A stretch of 64,000 bases of DNA, from positions 62,001 to 126,000 of the forward strand of contig CBDFHW010000025.1 in NCBI GenBank assembly GCA_965247815.1, read 5' to 3'. Below, one piece after another: positions 42,723 through 52,787 of this stretch. The position numbers and the translations under genes were made by a program. The notes under the pieces are model-generated. The model worked only from the letters and a program-made list of their open reading frames with translations, made no database searches and had not been told where the DNA came from. Position 1 is the first letter of the stretch; every line of letters starts with the position of its first letter. Source of the DNA: CBDAQA01 sp965247815 (lineage in GTDB: Bacteria; Planctomycetota; Phycisphaerae; Tepidisphaerales; Tepidisphaeraceae).

Positions 42723-44260
42723 TCGCTATCGTTGAAAGCCTATTCCGAGCTCGGCACCGCTCACGCGAACAGTTTCGCGCGGTAGTGGCCTGTGCAATTT
42801 TGTCGCTTGCGTTTACAACGTTCTGCGGGTGCGGCGCACCGACCGCCCGGCTGCGGTTTCCGATCGGCCCGCTGGAGCAGAACCACAGCGTCGTCTGGTA
42901 TGCGGCGGGACACGCGGGCCGGCCCGGATTCGGGACGTCGCTCGACGAGACGGGGACGCTGGACAAGATTTATTACGCGGACAAGGAGAACGGGAAACCG
43001 GACCGCATCTACCGGCTCGACGACTATGCCGACGACGAAGTCCCGCATGTTCTGATTCTGCTGGACTCGATCCCCTTCGACGCGATTACGGCATTTTATC
43101 GCGCGGGACACCTGCGATTTCTCGGCCCGCCGCAGAAGGTGATCGCGCCCTTCCCGTCATTGACAGAAATCTGTTTCAGCGACGTGCTCCGCGCGCCGCC
43201 GTTGCCGGGCATGATCGATCAGAGCTACGACCCGCGGACGAATCAAGTCCGCAGCGCGTTCTGGGATCGGGTCGAAGGCGACTGTGCGCCGTGGCAATGC
43301 CGGCTCGATTATCATGCCGCGTTCTGGGAAGACGGCATGTCGTTTCTCGAGCCCCGGGCTTGGTACGGGGCCGAGCTGGAACGCGCCCGCGGCGTAAGCG
43401 AGAAGAGCGGCTCACACGTTACGATCGTTTACCTGGGCAGCTCGGCGTCGATGGTTTGCAAGTACGGACGGCGGGGAATTGCCGAAACCTTGGAGCGGGC
43501 CGAGCAGCTTTGCCTCGAAATTCTTTACGAGCGCCACGGCGCGGTGAAGCTGTCGCTCATGGCCGACCACGGGCATAACCTGGTCCATTCGATCAATCTG
43601 CCGTTGGCCGACTACCTGAAGCAGGCCGGATTTCATCCGAAGGATTCGATCGACGGCCCGGACGACGTCGTGCCGGAGATCAACGGCCTCGTAACCTACG
43701 CCGGCGTGCAGACGTCGCAACCCGGGCGGGTCGCCGACGCGTTGCTGAATCACCCGCACATCCAGTTGGTCATGTATCAGCACGGCGAGCGGATCTTCGT
43801 GCGAAGCAGCAAGGCCTCTGCCGAGATCGAATGCCGTGGGACGAAATTTCGGTACGCCCAAATCGCTGGCGACGTATTTAATTACAAGGCTGTGATCGGC
43901 AAGCTCGCGGCCGCGGGGTCCGTCGGCGCCGACGGATTCATTTCGGACCACGACTGGTTCAGCGCGACCGTGGACCATGAATGGCCCGACGCGGTCCGGC
44001 GAGTCTGGGACGCGTTCCACCGCAACGCGGTCTATCCGCCCCGGGTGATGCTCACGGTCGACGACGGGTATTGCGTGGGTCTTCCGGAATATGAGAAATA
44101 CATCGACATGGCTTCCACGCACGGTTCGCTGAACCAGTTGAACAGCGCGAGCTTTGTGATGACGATGAACCGCAGCAAACCAATGGGCGCGATGCGGTCT
44201 CGCGAGGTTTTGCAATGGCTCGAACCGGGCTTCGAGCCCCACATCAGGACGAATCAGTGA
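42719..44260 (+). CDS. Lipoprotein of the alkaline-phosphatase/phosphodiesterase superfamily
   Basis: A 513-residue protein with a signal ending in FTTFCGC, so probably anchored by lipid at about Cys38. The body resembles type I phosphodiesterases of the alkaline phosphatase fold: HVLILLDSIPFDAI holds the probable nucleophile site (Asp then Ser), LSLMADHGHN the middle metal ligands and MASTHGSLN the last His. The usual nucleophile Thr/Ser is not certain. Such enzymes add or remove phospho-alcohol groups from lipids or glycans. It is coupled to the MMPL gene by an ATGA overlap. Confidence 0.7.
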   Translation: MIAIVESLFRARHRSREQFRAVVACAILSLAFTTFCGCGAPTARLRFPIGPLEQNHSVVWYAAGHAGRPGFGTSLDETGTLDKIYYADKENGKPDRIYRLDDYADDEVPHVLILLDSIPFDAITAFYRAGHLRFLGPPQKVIAPFPSLTEICFSDVLRAPPLPGMIDQSYDPRTNQVRSAFWDRVEGDCAPWQCRLDYHAAFWEDGMSFLEPRAWYGAELERARGVSEKSGSHVTIVYLGSSASMVCKYGRRGIAETLERAEQLCLEILYERHGAVKLSLMADHGHNLVHSINLPLADYLKQAGFHPKDSIDGPDDVVPEINGLVTYAGVQTSQPGRVADALLNHPHIQLVMYQHGERIFVRSSKASAEIECRGTKFRYAQIAGDVFNYKAVIGKLAAAGSVGADGFISDHDWFSATVDHEWPDAVRRVWDAFHRNAVYPPRVMLTVDDGYCVGLPEYEKYIDMASTHGSLNQLNSASFVMTMNRSKPMGAMRSREVLQWLEPGFEPHIRTNQ

Positions 44261-44291
44261 GTCGATCCGGTTTGACCACGAGGGTTCAGCA

Positions 44292-45101
44292 ATGAACGAC
44301 ATTGCTCTGAGGGCAGGGCCGGCGCTGGGCCTCGCGTTGAACGCCCCGGCAACAGTCTGGGCGGGGTCGGGGGTCGCAATTGCAACGATGGCCATTGGCG
44401 GAGTGATCTGGGCTTCCTGTGACCCGCGGGCCGGGGTGTGGGGGCCGGTCCGATGGCGGGGGGCTGACCTGAGCCGCAAACGCGTCGCGCTGACTTTCGA
44501 TGACGGCCCGACGCCGGGCGCGACCGACGCCGTGCTGGAAGCGCTCGCTGATCTGCACGTACCGGCCGCTTTTTTTGTGATCGGCGAGAACGGCCGCCGG
44601 CACCCGCAACTGTTACAGAAGATTCGCGACCAGGGACACCTGATCGGCAATCATTCTTTCGACCATTCGCGAACGGGTTATCTCCGAGGCGGCGTGTATT
44701 GGGACCGGCAGCTGGCCGACACCGACCGGGCGGTGCTGGAAGCGACAGGTGAACGACCGATGTTCTTCCGCGCCCCGATCGGGGTCCGAACCCCTCGGCT
44801 GACGGCAGCGGTCCGACGTGCCGGTAAAACGCAGGTGACGTGGTCGCGGCGCGGACTGGACGGCGTCGAGCGATCCCCGGAATATATTCGGGACCGGCTG
44901 GTCTCCGGGACCGAAGCCGGGGATATTCTCGTCCTTCACGACGGGGTCGAACCGGGCCGGCAACGCGACCCGACGTCGACGATCAAGGCCATCCCGATGC
45001 TGGTAGCCGGCCTGCGTGAACGCGGGTTCGAATTCGTCCGGCTCGACCAGCTGCTGGAACTTTCAGGCAGCGCCCCGGCGGCCGTAAGTCAGACGAGGTA
45101 A
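44292..45101 (+). CDS. Polysaccharide deacetylase (NodB domain)
   Basis: A 269-residue carbohydrate esterase family 4 protein. The NodB motifs are in order: TFDDGPTPGATDAVL (general base Asp and metal Asp), GNHSFDHS (two metal His), FRAPIGVRTPRL, and LVLHDG near the C-terminus. A hydrophobic N-terminal region (about 10-40) suggests membrane association. It would remove N-acetyl groups from a surface glycan or peptidoglycan-like substrate. It follows the phosphodiesterase-like gene by 31 bases and precedes the PagL-like gene by 8 bases, so it belongs to the same transcript. Confidence 0.88.
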   Translation: MNDIALRAGPALGLALNAPATVWAGSGVAIATMAIGGVIWASCDPRAGVWGPVRWRGADLSRKRVALTFDDGPTPGATDAVLEALADLHVPAAFFVIGENGRRHPQLLQKIRDQGHLIGNHSFDHSRTGYLRGGVYWDRQLADTDRAVLEATGERPMFFRAPIGVRTPRLTAAVRRAGKTQVTWSRRGLDGVERSPEYIRDRLVSGTEAGDILVLHDGVEPGRQRDPTSTIKAIPMLVAGLRERGFEFVRLDQLLELSGSAPAAVSQTR

Positions 45102-45109
45102 GCAACCCA

Positions 45110-45712
45110 ATGAGACGACCGATCCAGATTTGTATCGCGGCCGTTTTGATCGAACTCGTTGTCTCCGCAATCTCCGTCGCAGGCACCATCGAGTTTCGGC
45201 CGACCACGATGGACGCTCCGAAATATCCGACGACCTTCGTCGACGACCGCCGGTGGGACGTCGAAGTGCTCGGCACCGGGCTGGCGGACGTGACCCATCG
45301 GCACGTGGCCATGGGCGGTGTAACCGTCGGGGTCGGGTATTACGTTTTGCAAAACCTGGCGATTCAACTCGACGTCAGCGGGTACGGCTTTAACGAAGGG
45401 CACGTGAATGGTCCCGCCGCGGGAGTCACGATCGGGCTTCGGCATCATGTGTTGAGCGTCGGGAAGTCGTCGATTTTTTTCGACATCTCGTTCGGAGAGA
45501 TCTGGGCCGACCATGATTTGCCCGTTCACGGAACGCACCGCAACAATACGTTCGAGTTCGGGGTCGGCGTGTCGTACCCGATCGGCGACAATGTTTACCT
45601 GATCGGCGGGCCCCGGTTTTTTCATCTCTCGAACGCCAACGACGGGGGCAGCGATCGGAATCCGAGCATCAACGCAGTGCAGGGCGTCCTGGGCGTGATG
45701 TGGAAGTTCTAG
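45110..45712 (+). CDS. Lipid A 3-O-deacylase-like protein (PagL family)
   Basis: A 200-residue protein with a signal peptide (IAAVLIELVVSAISVAG) and an eight-stranded beta-barrel pattern, so probably in the outer membrane. The block FHLSNANDGGSDRNPSIN near 170-190 has the His-Ser pair of the PagL/acyloxyacyl hydrolase active site. It would remove a fatty acyl chain from lipid A or a similar glycolipid. It is the last gene of the coupled operon beginning with the chorismatase. That places an outer-membrane lipid modification enzyme next to a presumed aryl-lipid pathway. Confidence 0.75.
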   Translation: MRRPIQICIAAVLIELVVSAISVAGTIEFRPTTMDAPKYPTTFVDDRRWDVEVLGTGLADVTHRHVAMGGVTVGVGYYVLQNLAIQLDVSGYGFNEGHVNGPAAGVTIGLRHHVLSVGKSSIFFDISFGEIWADHDLPVHGTHRNNTFEFGVGVSYPIGDNVYLIGGPRFFHLSNANDGGSDRNPSINAVQGVLGVMWKF

Positions 45713-45877
45713 GGTAGACGGATTTCCCTGAGACCCGCCGATTGTTCTCGGTCGCAATTTGGTCATGCGGCGTCGGCCCGCGGTGGTCTAAAACAGCGCT
45801 ACGATCCGAGGGCCGTTTGCGAGCTGAAGCCGAACGGCTGCAATGTTGTCTAGCGTTCGAGTTGAGGTCGGACCGCA

Positions 45878-46468
45878 TCAGAGTCGGCAAGCCCAGACGA
45901 ACAGGCCGACGATCGCGGCTTCGGCGCAGACGATGACGAGCAGGTTTCCGAGCCAGCCCGCCGGGTTGTCTTTGATCTGGCTCGGGGTGACGCGGGCCGG
46001 GTCGAGGCGGTGTTGCTCGAGCGCGAGAATGAGGTTGGCACGAAACCGCGGGATGCCGAGTTGCTGGGCCCGGGACAAAAGCCGGGCGCGATCGGAGAAC
46101 GTGAATGCGGCGGACTGTAAGCTCGCGGCCGCGTGATCGGCGAACCCCCGTTCCACCGCCGAGGTTGCCGATCCCGGCTCGGCCGGGAGATATCTTGCTG
46201 ATGTCGTCGCTGTCGTTGTTGCCAGTGGAGGGACACGCCGCGCGGAAGTTTTAATGGATCTGGCGGAAAGAAGAGACGTGGCTCGACCTGTCGACACACC
46301 AGCGGAGGCGACGACCGAGCCCGCCGCTGCGTCGCGACGGTGAGCCAGACCGGTGAGCGCGTGGTGCCTGAGCAGCGGGTCGCGGGCGAAGCTCGCGCGA
46401 ATTCTCCGTGCCTGCCGACGGTACTCGTCGCTCGACACGGGCCGGGATGAAACAAGAATTGCGGACAC
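45878..46468 (-). CDS. Hypothetical protein with a C-terminal membrane helix
   Basis: A 196-residue protein I cannot assign. The C-terminus GWLGNLLVIVCAEAAIVGLF is a good transmembrane helix. The preceding part, SRAQQLGIPRFRANLILALEQHR, reads as a helical domain. The N-terminal half is Arg- and Ala-rich and of low complexity. The start is GTG. It lies 59 bases downstream of egtD on the same strand. An overlapping longer frame in another phase (45850-46485) is less protein-like. Confidence 0.5.
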   Translation of the reverse strand: MSAILVSSRPVSSDEYRRQARRIRASFARDPLLRHHALTGLAHRRDAAAGSVVASAGVSTGRATSLLSARSIKTSARRVPPLATTTATTSARYLPAEPGSATSAVERGFADHAAASLQSAAFTFSDRARLLSRAQQLGIPRFRANLILALEQHRLDPARVTPSQIKDNPAGWLGNLLVIVCAEAAIVGLFVWACRL

Positions 46469-46527
46469 CGCCGGTAATATACCACCCGGGCGGAAACGCC
46501 GGATTAGATTCGTTCACCCGCGCCAGG

Positions 46528-47538
46528 TCATTGACAAGTCTGTGCGGTAAGCAGTTGCAGCGAGAACAGCTTTTGTTCGTCGGTCCAGACGTTTCGGACG
46601 CGGTACCCCGCCGATGCCGCGAGCGTTTCGAACTGCGGGAGCGTGTATTTGCAGCAGCTTTCGGAGTGGATGCTTTCCCCGACTTCGAAGCTGAAACTGC
46701 GGCCCGCAATGCTTACCGACTGCTCGGCGAGGCTGACCAGGTGCATTTCCATTCGGCCGGTCGACGGAAAGAACGGGGCGTAGTGCGCGAAAGCGTCTGT
46801 CTGAAAGTTTCCACCGAGTTCGCGATTGATTCGATGCAGCAGGTTTAAGTTGAACTCGGCCGTGACTCCTTTCGAATCGTTGTAAGCAGTGTGCAGTCGG
46901 ACGGGGTCTTTTTTCAGATCCACGCCGATGAGCAGGCCGCTCCCCGCCCCGCACGATTCTCGAATGCTCCGTAGGAAGTTGGCGGCATCCGCCGGTTCAA
47001 AATTCCCGATCGTCGATCCGGGAAAGTAAGCGACGACATTGGACCGGTTGGTCTTGGAAACCGGCAGCTCGAACGCGGTGGTGTAATCAGCACAGACCGG
47101 CGAGATCTGAATCTGCGGGTATCGGACCGCGAGCGAACGGGCGGACGTCATCAGGTGTTCACGCGAAATGTCGATCGGCACGTAGCCGGCCATCGTTTGC
47201 AAATGGTCCAGCAACACGCGGGTCTTCAGACTGCTTCCGCTGCCGTACTCGACCAGCAGACAATCAGGCCCGATCCGCCTGGCGATCGATTTTGCGTTCA
47301 CCGACGTGATGCGGAGTTCGGTCCGTGTCGGGTAGTACTCGTCAAGCTCACAGATGCGGTCGAACAGCTGCGAACCCCGTTGGTCGTAAAAAAATTTACA
47401 CGGCAAACGCTTGCGCGGCTGTGAAAGTCCTTGAAGCACTTCAGCGCGGAAGTCAGACACCGCGGGCTCGTAATCGGTCAGCAACGGTTCCGGGTAGACG
47501 GCGCGGCTGTCGGCGATGGCGGGTGAAGAAAAGATCAT
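46528..47538 (-). CDS. egtD: L-histidine N-alpha-methyltransferase
   Basis: EgtD trimethylates histidine to hercynine with three S-adenosylmethionines, the first step of ergothioneine synthesis. The 336-residue form begins MIFSSPAIADS, with GGAG about 10 bases upstream of the ATG at 47538; the frame opens at 47613. Family blocks are LPCKFFYDQRGSQLFDRICE, YYPTRTE, VEYGSGSSLKTRVLLDHL for cofactor binding, and YVPIDISREHL and FPGSTIGNF. It lies 108 bases after egtB on the same strand, so the pair forms the minimal egtBD cluster; cysteine-route genes egtA, egtC and egtE are not present. Confidence 0.93.
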   Translation of the reverse strand: MIFSSPAIADSRAVYPEPLLTDYEPAVSDFRAEVLQGLSQPRKRLPCKFFYDQRGSQLFDRICELDEYYPTRTELRITSVNAKSIARRIGPDCLLVEYGSGSSLKTRVLLDHLQTMAGYVPIDISREHLMTSARSLAVRYPQIQISPVCADYTTAFELPVSKTNRSNVVAYFPGSTIGNFEPADAANFLRSIRESCGAGSGLLIGVDLKKDPVRLHTAYNDSKGVTAEFNLNLLHRINRELGGNFQTDAFAHYAPFFPSTGRMEMHLVSLAEQSVSIAGRSFSFEVGESIHSESCCKYTLPQFETLAASAGYRVRNVWTDEQKLFSLQLLTAQTCQ

Positions 47539-47646
47539 GAAACTGACTCCAAAAGAATCCGCCTGACACGCTCCGCGCGTCTGGACGCAAAAACAAATGA
47601 CCGGCCGCTTCATGCTCCTGGACGTGTTACCGCAGCGACTCGAGTG

Positions 47647-48957
<1,311 letters not shown>

Positions 48958-49162
48958 CGGATCTCCTTGTCTGCGGGCCCATTCTTCTGCAGGATCGGAC
49001 CGGCGCTAACCCTTGAAACATTGATTGTCGGCTCTGCCATAGGACGGTCGCATTTTGTCAAAATTCGGTTCGAGATTTGGCGCTCCCTCGGCCGTAATGT
49101 CGTGCGATAGTATGCACGGTCCGGTTGAGACGTCGGACAGAACATAATTTTATGAGGTAGAC

Positions 49163-49762
49163 ATGTCGGCAGTAGAACAATTCAATCGGATCGAGACCCG
49201 GATCGAAGAAACATGGGACACGATCGCCAAGACTTCGGTCCGAACGCTTCGGGGAACCGTAGCCGGGTTTATCGGCGGCGCGATCGCGTCCTGGGTGATG
49301 AACCAGTATTCAGAAATCGAGAGCAAGCCGGCGAAGGTCCGGCGTGAAGAGCGGAGCAAGCCGGTAGCTCAGCAGGCGCAGGGTGATCAGAAGTCGGGTC
49401 CTGATCAGGACGATGCGACGGTCAAAACCGCTCAGGCGATTTCGACCCGGGTTCTGGACCACGATCTGTCGGACGGCGAGAAGAAGGTTGCCGGTCCCGC
49501 GGTTCACTATGGCTATGGTGCAATGGTCGGGGCGTTATATGGCGGCTTGTCGGAACTGGTACCGACCGTCGGCATTGGTCTGGGTATCCCGTACGCCACC
49601 ATTTTGTTCCTTGCCGGGGACGAAATTGCAGTGCCCGCACTGGGTCTGTCGAAACCGCCGAGTAAAACTCCTGCAGAAGATCATGCGTCCGCTCTGGCTA
49701 CTCATTTCGTTTACGGCGTCACGTTGGACATCTCACGCAGAATCCTCCGACGGCTGATCTAA
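49163..49762 (+). CDS. DUF1440-like membrane protein
   Basis: A 199-residue protein with a first helix near 33-48 (GTVAGFIGGAIASWVMNQ), a charged middle section of about 45 residues and two further helices around 115-155 (VHYGYGAMVGALYGGLSELV, then LGIPYATILFLAGDE). The VHYGYGAMVGALYG and FLAGDEIAVPALGL blocks, with HASALATHFVYG, match DUF1440 proteins. Family function is unknown. The gene is monocistronic and ends before a very strong terminator. Confidence 0.7.
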   Translation: MSAVEQFNRIETRIEETWDTIAKTSVRTLRGTVAGFIGGAIASWVMNQYSEIESKPAKVRREERSKPVAQQAQGDQKSGPDQDDATVKTAQAISTRVLDHDLSDGEKKVAGPAVHYGYGAMVGALYGGLSELVPTVGIGLGIPYATILFLAGDEIAVPALGLSKPPSKTPAEDHASALATHFVYGVTLDISRRILRRLI

Positions 49763-49798
49763 TTTTTGCTCGGGGAATTACCCGGCTTCTTTCCAATG

Positions 49799-49841
49799 AA
49801 AGCCAGCGGCTCGACGAAATTCGTCGAGCCGCTGGCTTTTT
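49799..49841 (+). terminator. Strong intrinsic terminator, possibly bidirectional
   Basis: A 20-bp perfect stem (49799-49818 with 49820-49839) with minimal central loop is followed by T bases to 49841. It lies 37 bases after the DUF1440-like stop. The left end starts with AAA, so it may also work weakly on the other strand, though no minus-strand gene reads into it. Confidence 0.92.
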
Positions 49842-49969
49842 ATTGGACGCTATTCGACTCCAACGTCTGCCAATAGCCCTCGTCTTGGTTCTGTTAACTA
49901 TTTCTTGACGCAGGCTCCGATAAGCAAATTCGGAGAAACGAAGTGTTAAAGTCAAACGGAGCATGGTCC

Positions 49970-50986
49970 ATGAAGAAAATGATTCGAATCGTCGCAGCGG
50001 CCGCTTTAGCTGTCGGGGCGGTCTCCACCGCACGGGCCGACGAAGTATTTACCAACGTGGGTGACCAGCTGAGCGGAACGATAAAGAGCGTCGACGGCGG
50101 TAAAATGACGTTCCATTCCGACACGGTCGGCGACGTCGAAATCCCGATGGCAAAAGTCCGGACGTTTTCGACCTCGGGTCCGATCGAGATCCATCTTGCG
50201 GACGGGACCGTCATTCAACGGCAGGTAAAGTCGGCCGGGCCGGGTGAAGTCGCACTCGCCGCCGGCGGCATCGTGCCGGCCCAGACCGTCCCGCTGACGG
50301 CGGTCGACCAGATCAACCCGGCAGTTTTCTTCGGGACGCTTCGGCTGGGGGGCACACTGACGCGGGGCAATACCAACACCGAGACGCTCGCCGCCGGTTT
50401 TAACCTCGGGGTCAACGTCAACCGCCATGATCGCATCGACTTCGCAGGCGAATACGACTACGGCCGGCAGAAGACCAAAGGGGTCGCCACCACGACCGTG
50501 GACCATTGGACGCTGGACGCCAAATACGACCACTTTTTCTCACAGAAATTTTACGGTTACATCGAAGCCGAAGTCGCCAAGGACCGAATCGCGTCTCTCG
50601 ATCTCAGGTTTACGCCGTCGGCCGGCGTCGGATATCAGTGGTACGACACCTCGCCGTTTAAATTCGCGACCGAGGGAGGCATCGCGTGGCTGTACGAAAG
50701 GTACACCAATGGCACTCCGACCGTCGAGGACGTGGCCTTGAAGCTGTCCTACCACTTGACGTACGACTTCAACGAGAAAGTCAGTCTGTTCAACAACGTG
50801 ACCTATATTCCGAGCTTGCAGAATGGGAACCGGTTCCTCCTGCTCACCGACCTGGGTCTGCATGCCAAGCTGAACGACAAGCTGTTTATGGAATTGAAGG
50901 CCGAGTGGGATCACAACAACGCACCTGCGAATGGGGCGCAGCAGAATGACACTCGGTTGATCGCCAGTGTCGGTTACACGTTGTAG
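49970..50986 (+). CDS. DUF481 outer-membrane beta-barrel protein (YdiY-like)
   Basis: A 338-residue exported protein. The signal peptide (MKKMIRIVAAAALAVGAVST, cleavage after ARA) is followed by a small N-terminal domain (DQLSGTIKSVDGGKMTFHSD, likely an SH3-like fold). From about residue 125 the DUF481 barrel begins, with LRLGGTLTRGNTNTETLAAG and alternating beta strands, ending in a terminal aromatic-hydrophobic strand (LIASVGYTL). DUF481 proteins are salt- or acid-induced outer-membrane proteins of unknown role. The start is the second ATG of the frame at 49970, preceding KKMIRI. A hairpin separates it from terC. Confidence 0.85.
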   Translation: MKKMIRIVAAAALAVGAVSTARADEVFTNVGDQLSGTIKSVDGGKMTFHSDTVGDVEIPMAKVRTFSTSGPIEIHLADGTVIQRQVKSAGPGEVALAAGGIVPAQTVPLTAVDQINPAVFFGTLRLGGTLTRGNTNTETLAAGFNLGVNVNRHDRIDFAGEYDYGRQKTKGVATTTVDHWTLDAKYDHFFSQKFYGYIEAEVAKDRIASLDLRFTPSAGVGYQWYDTSPFKFATEGGIAWLYERYTNGTPTVEDVALKLSYHLTYDFNEKVSLFNNVTYIPSLQNGNRFLLLTDLGLHAKLNDKLFMELKAEWDHNNAPANGAQQNDTRLIASVGYTL

Positions 50987-51005
50987 TAAGTTAAGCCGAG
51001 TCGAA

Positions 51006-51045
51006 CGCGGCTTCGTGAGTGCCACAACCCATTTACGAAGCCGCG
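51006..51045. terminator. Hairpin between convergent DUF481 and terC genes
   Basis: An 11-bp inverted repeat, CGCGGCTTCGT (51006-51016) with ACGAAGCCGCG (51035-51045), has an 18-base loop. Neither side has a clear T-tract, but its place between two convergent stops suggests a shared transcription end. Confidence 0.5.
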
Positions 51046-51067
51046 CTATTCGGCCGGCCCCCGCATA

Positions 51068-51868
51068 TCAGCCTGCCGCGACCCGCTTGCCCGGCGGGAG
51101 AAACCCGACCCCGAGACAGACTGCCATCAGCCCCCAGAACGCCCAGAAAGCCGCGGCGGACGGGCTTTCGAAATCGAGTCGGTCGTGATTCGGCGGCGCG
51201 TTAAAGATCCAGTCGAGGCAAAGCTTCAACCCGACGACGCAGACCATCAGGTAACCGGACAGTTCGAACCGGGGAAACTTTTCGATCAGCTTGATCACAC
51301 CGATCGCGGCGAAACGCATCATCATCACCCCGATGATGCCGCCGACGAAAATCACCCATAGCTTGGGGTGCCAGCGCAGCTTCGGGTCGCCCGGGCCAAC
51401 CAATGCGATTCCCGCCAGGATGCTGTCGATTGCGAAAGCAACATCGGTCAACTCGATCGAGCCGACGACCATCCAGAATGCGAGCGTGCCGGGCGACTCG
51501 GCCGCGACTTCGACGCCGGTGCCGGCGGTGTTCTCGTTCGCATCCGACCCGTGCGGGTCGAGATGTTTCTTGCCTTTCGTGTGCTTCTCGAAGAACAGAT
51601 GCTTGATGGCAATGTACACCAGGTAAAGCCCGCCGAGCAGCTTGACGATCCGCCATTCCAACAGCCACGCCGCCGCTACGACCGCGCCCAGCCGGAAAAC
51701 GAAAGCCCCGATCAATCCGTAGCTGAGCGCCCGTGATCGCAGTTTAGGCGGCAACTTGCGGGCGAGCAGTCCGAGCACCAGCGCGTTGTCCAGCGAAAGC
51801 AGCGCTTCGAGGACAACCAGTATCAGAACCACGACGAGGTCGCGGGATTGAAAAGTTTGATTGAGCAT
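51068..51868 (-). CDS. TerC family integral membrane protein
   Basis: A 266-residue protein with seven to eight helices. The TerC signature acidic motifs are visible: LEALLSLDNALVLGLLA near 20-36 and SIELTDVAFAIDSILAG near 135-150, each with an Asp in the membrane. TerC proteins are tied to tellurite tolerance and to manganese or calcium efflux and metalation of exported enzymes. A cytoplasmic charged loop (FFEKHTKGKKHLDPHG) lies between. The frame extends to 51910, but MLNQTFQSRD at 51868 gives a normal N-terminus. The upp stop is 19 bases upstream on the same strand. Confidence 0.9.
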   Translation of the reverse strand: MLNQTFQSRDLVVVLILVVLEALLSLDNALVLGLLARKLPPKLRSRALSYGLIGAFVFRLGAVVAAAWLLEWRIVKLLGGLYLVYIAIKHLFFEKHTKGKKHLDPHGSDANENTAGTGVEVAAESPGTLAFWMVVGSIELTDVAFAIDSILAGIALVGPGDPKLRWHPKLWVIFVGGIIGVMMMRFAAIGVIKLIEKFPRFELSGYLMVCVVGLKLCLDWIFNAPPNHDRLDFESPSAAAFWAFWGLMAVCLGVGFLPPGKRVAAG

Positions 51869-51887
51869 GAACTCCCGGGTGGTCGAT

Positions 51888-52511
51888 TCAGGTTCCAAAG
51901 ATACGGTCACCCGCGTCGCCGAGGCCGGGTAGGATGTAGCCTTTTTCGTTTAATTGTCTGTCGATGGCAGCGCAGTAAATCTGCACCTCGGGGTGTGCCT
52001 GATGAAACGTCTGGAGCCCTTCCGGGGCGGCGACCAGGCAGACGAATTTCATATTTTCGACGCCGGCTTTTTTCAGGAACGACACCGCTGCCGCTCCGCT
52101 CCCGCCGGTTGCCAGCATCGGGTCGATCAGCAGCACTTCGGTGTCGGCAATGTCCGGTGGGAGCTTCTGGTAGTAGCTGACTGGCTCGAGTGTTTTCTCG
52201 TCGCGATAGACGCCGAGGTGCCCCATGCGGGCATCGGGCAGAAGGCGAAGAACGCCCTCTGCCATGCCGAGTCCCGCGCGAAGAATTGGCACCAACGTCA
52301 CCCGCCGGGCGAGGACACGACCGGTCATTCGTTCGAGTGGGGTCTGGATCGGCCGCGCCGTCGTCGGCCAGTCGCGGGTCACTTCGTAGACCATCAACGA
52401 CGCGATTTCTGTCAGCAGGCTGCGGAACTTCCAATGCTCGGTCGCGTAGTCCCGGAGCTCGGTGAGCTTGGTCTGAATCACCGGATGATCGATAACAATT
52501 AGATTGCTCAT
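51888..52511 (-). CDS. upp: Uracil phosphoribosyltransferase
   Basis: Upp salvages uracil to UMP with PRPP. The 207-residue enzyme has VIDHPVIQTKLTELRD at its start, the VPILRAGLGMAEGVL loop, the PRPP-binding DPMLATGGSGAAAV, and the uracil-binding C-terminal YILPGLGDAGDR(I)FGT. All family blocks are intact. The frame extends upstream to 52760, but residues before MSNLIVIDHP are not conserved. Divergent to metK across 276 bases. terC follows by 19 bases. Confidence 0.95.
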   Translation of the reverse strand: MSNLIVIDHPVIQTKLTELRDYATEHWKFRSLLTEIASLMVYEVTRDWPTTARPIQTPLERMTGRVLARRVTLVPILRAGLGMAEGVLRLLPDARMGHLGVYRDEKTLEPVSYYQKLPPDIADTEVLLIDPMLATGGSGAAAVSFLKKAGVENMKFVCLVAAPEGLQTFHQAHPEVQIYCAAIDRQLNEKGYILPGLGDAGDRIFGT

Positions 52512-52787
52512 AAGCAGGGGCGGAGCGTAAGCGCAAAACTGCGGCGCGTAAATCCCGGAGGCCTTGCCGTTCAGGATTCTTTCCGCGGGGTCGTTGCGTT
52601 GCGGTCCGACCGGGCGCGTGCTGCGGGACGTGCATTCGCACGGACTTTTCCCCCACCGAGACCGGGTATTTGCGATGCGCGAACCCTGCCTGTACATTTC
52701 CGCCTCACTATGGACGGCCGGTTTACGGCTGGAAACAGACGCCACGCCAACCTTTAACATCCATCCCTACCGGGAGGAGCGCTCTTC

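Noticed and set aside
45850..46485. A 211-codon frame overlapping the 196-residue gene
   Set aside because: The alternative frame at 45878-46468 has a clear C-terminal membrane helix and a better helical pattern; the longer one is Ser/Arg/Pro-rich and unstructured.
52512..52787. A SAM riboswitch upstream of metK
   Set aside because: The region is long enough, but I could find no stem arrangement or conserved core of any SAM riboswitch class.
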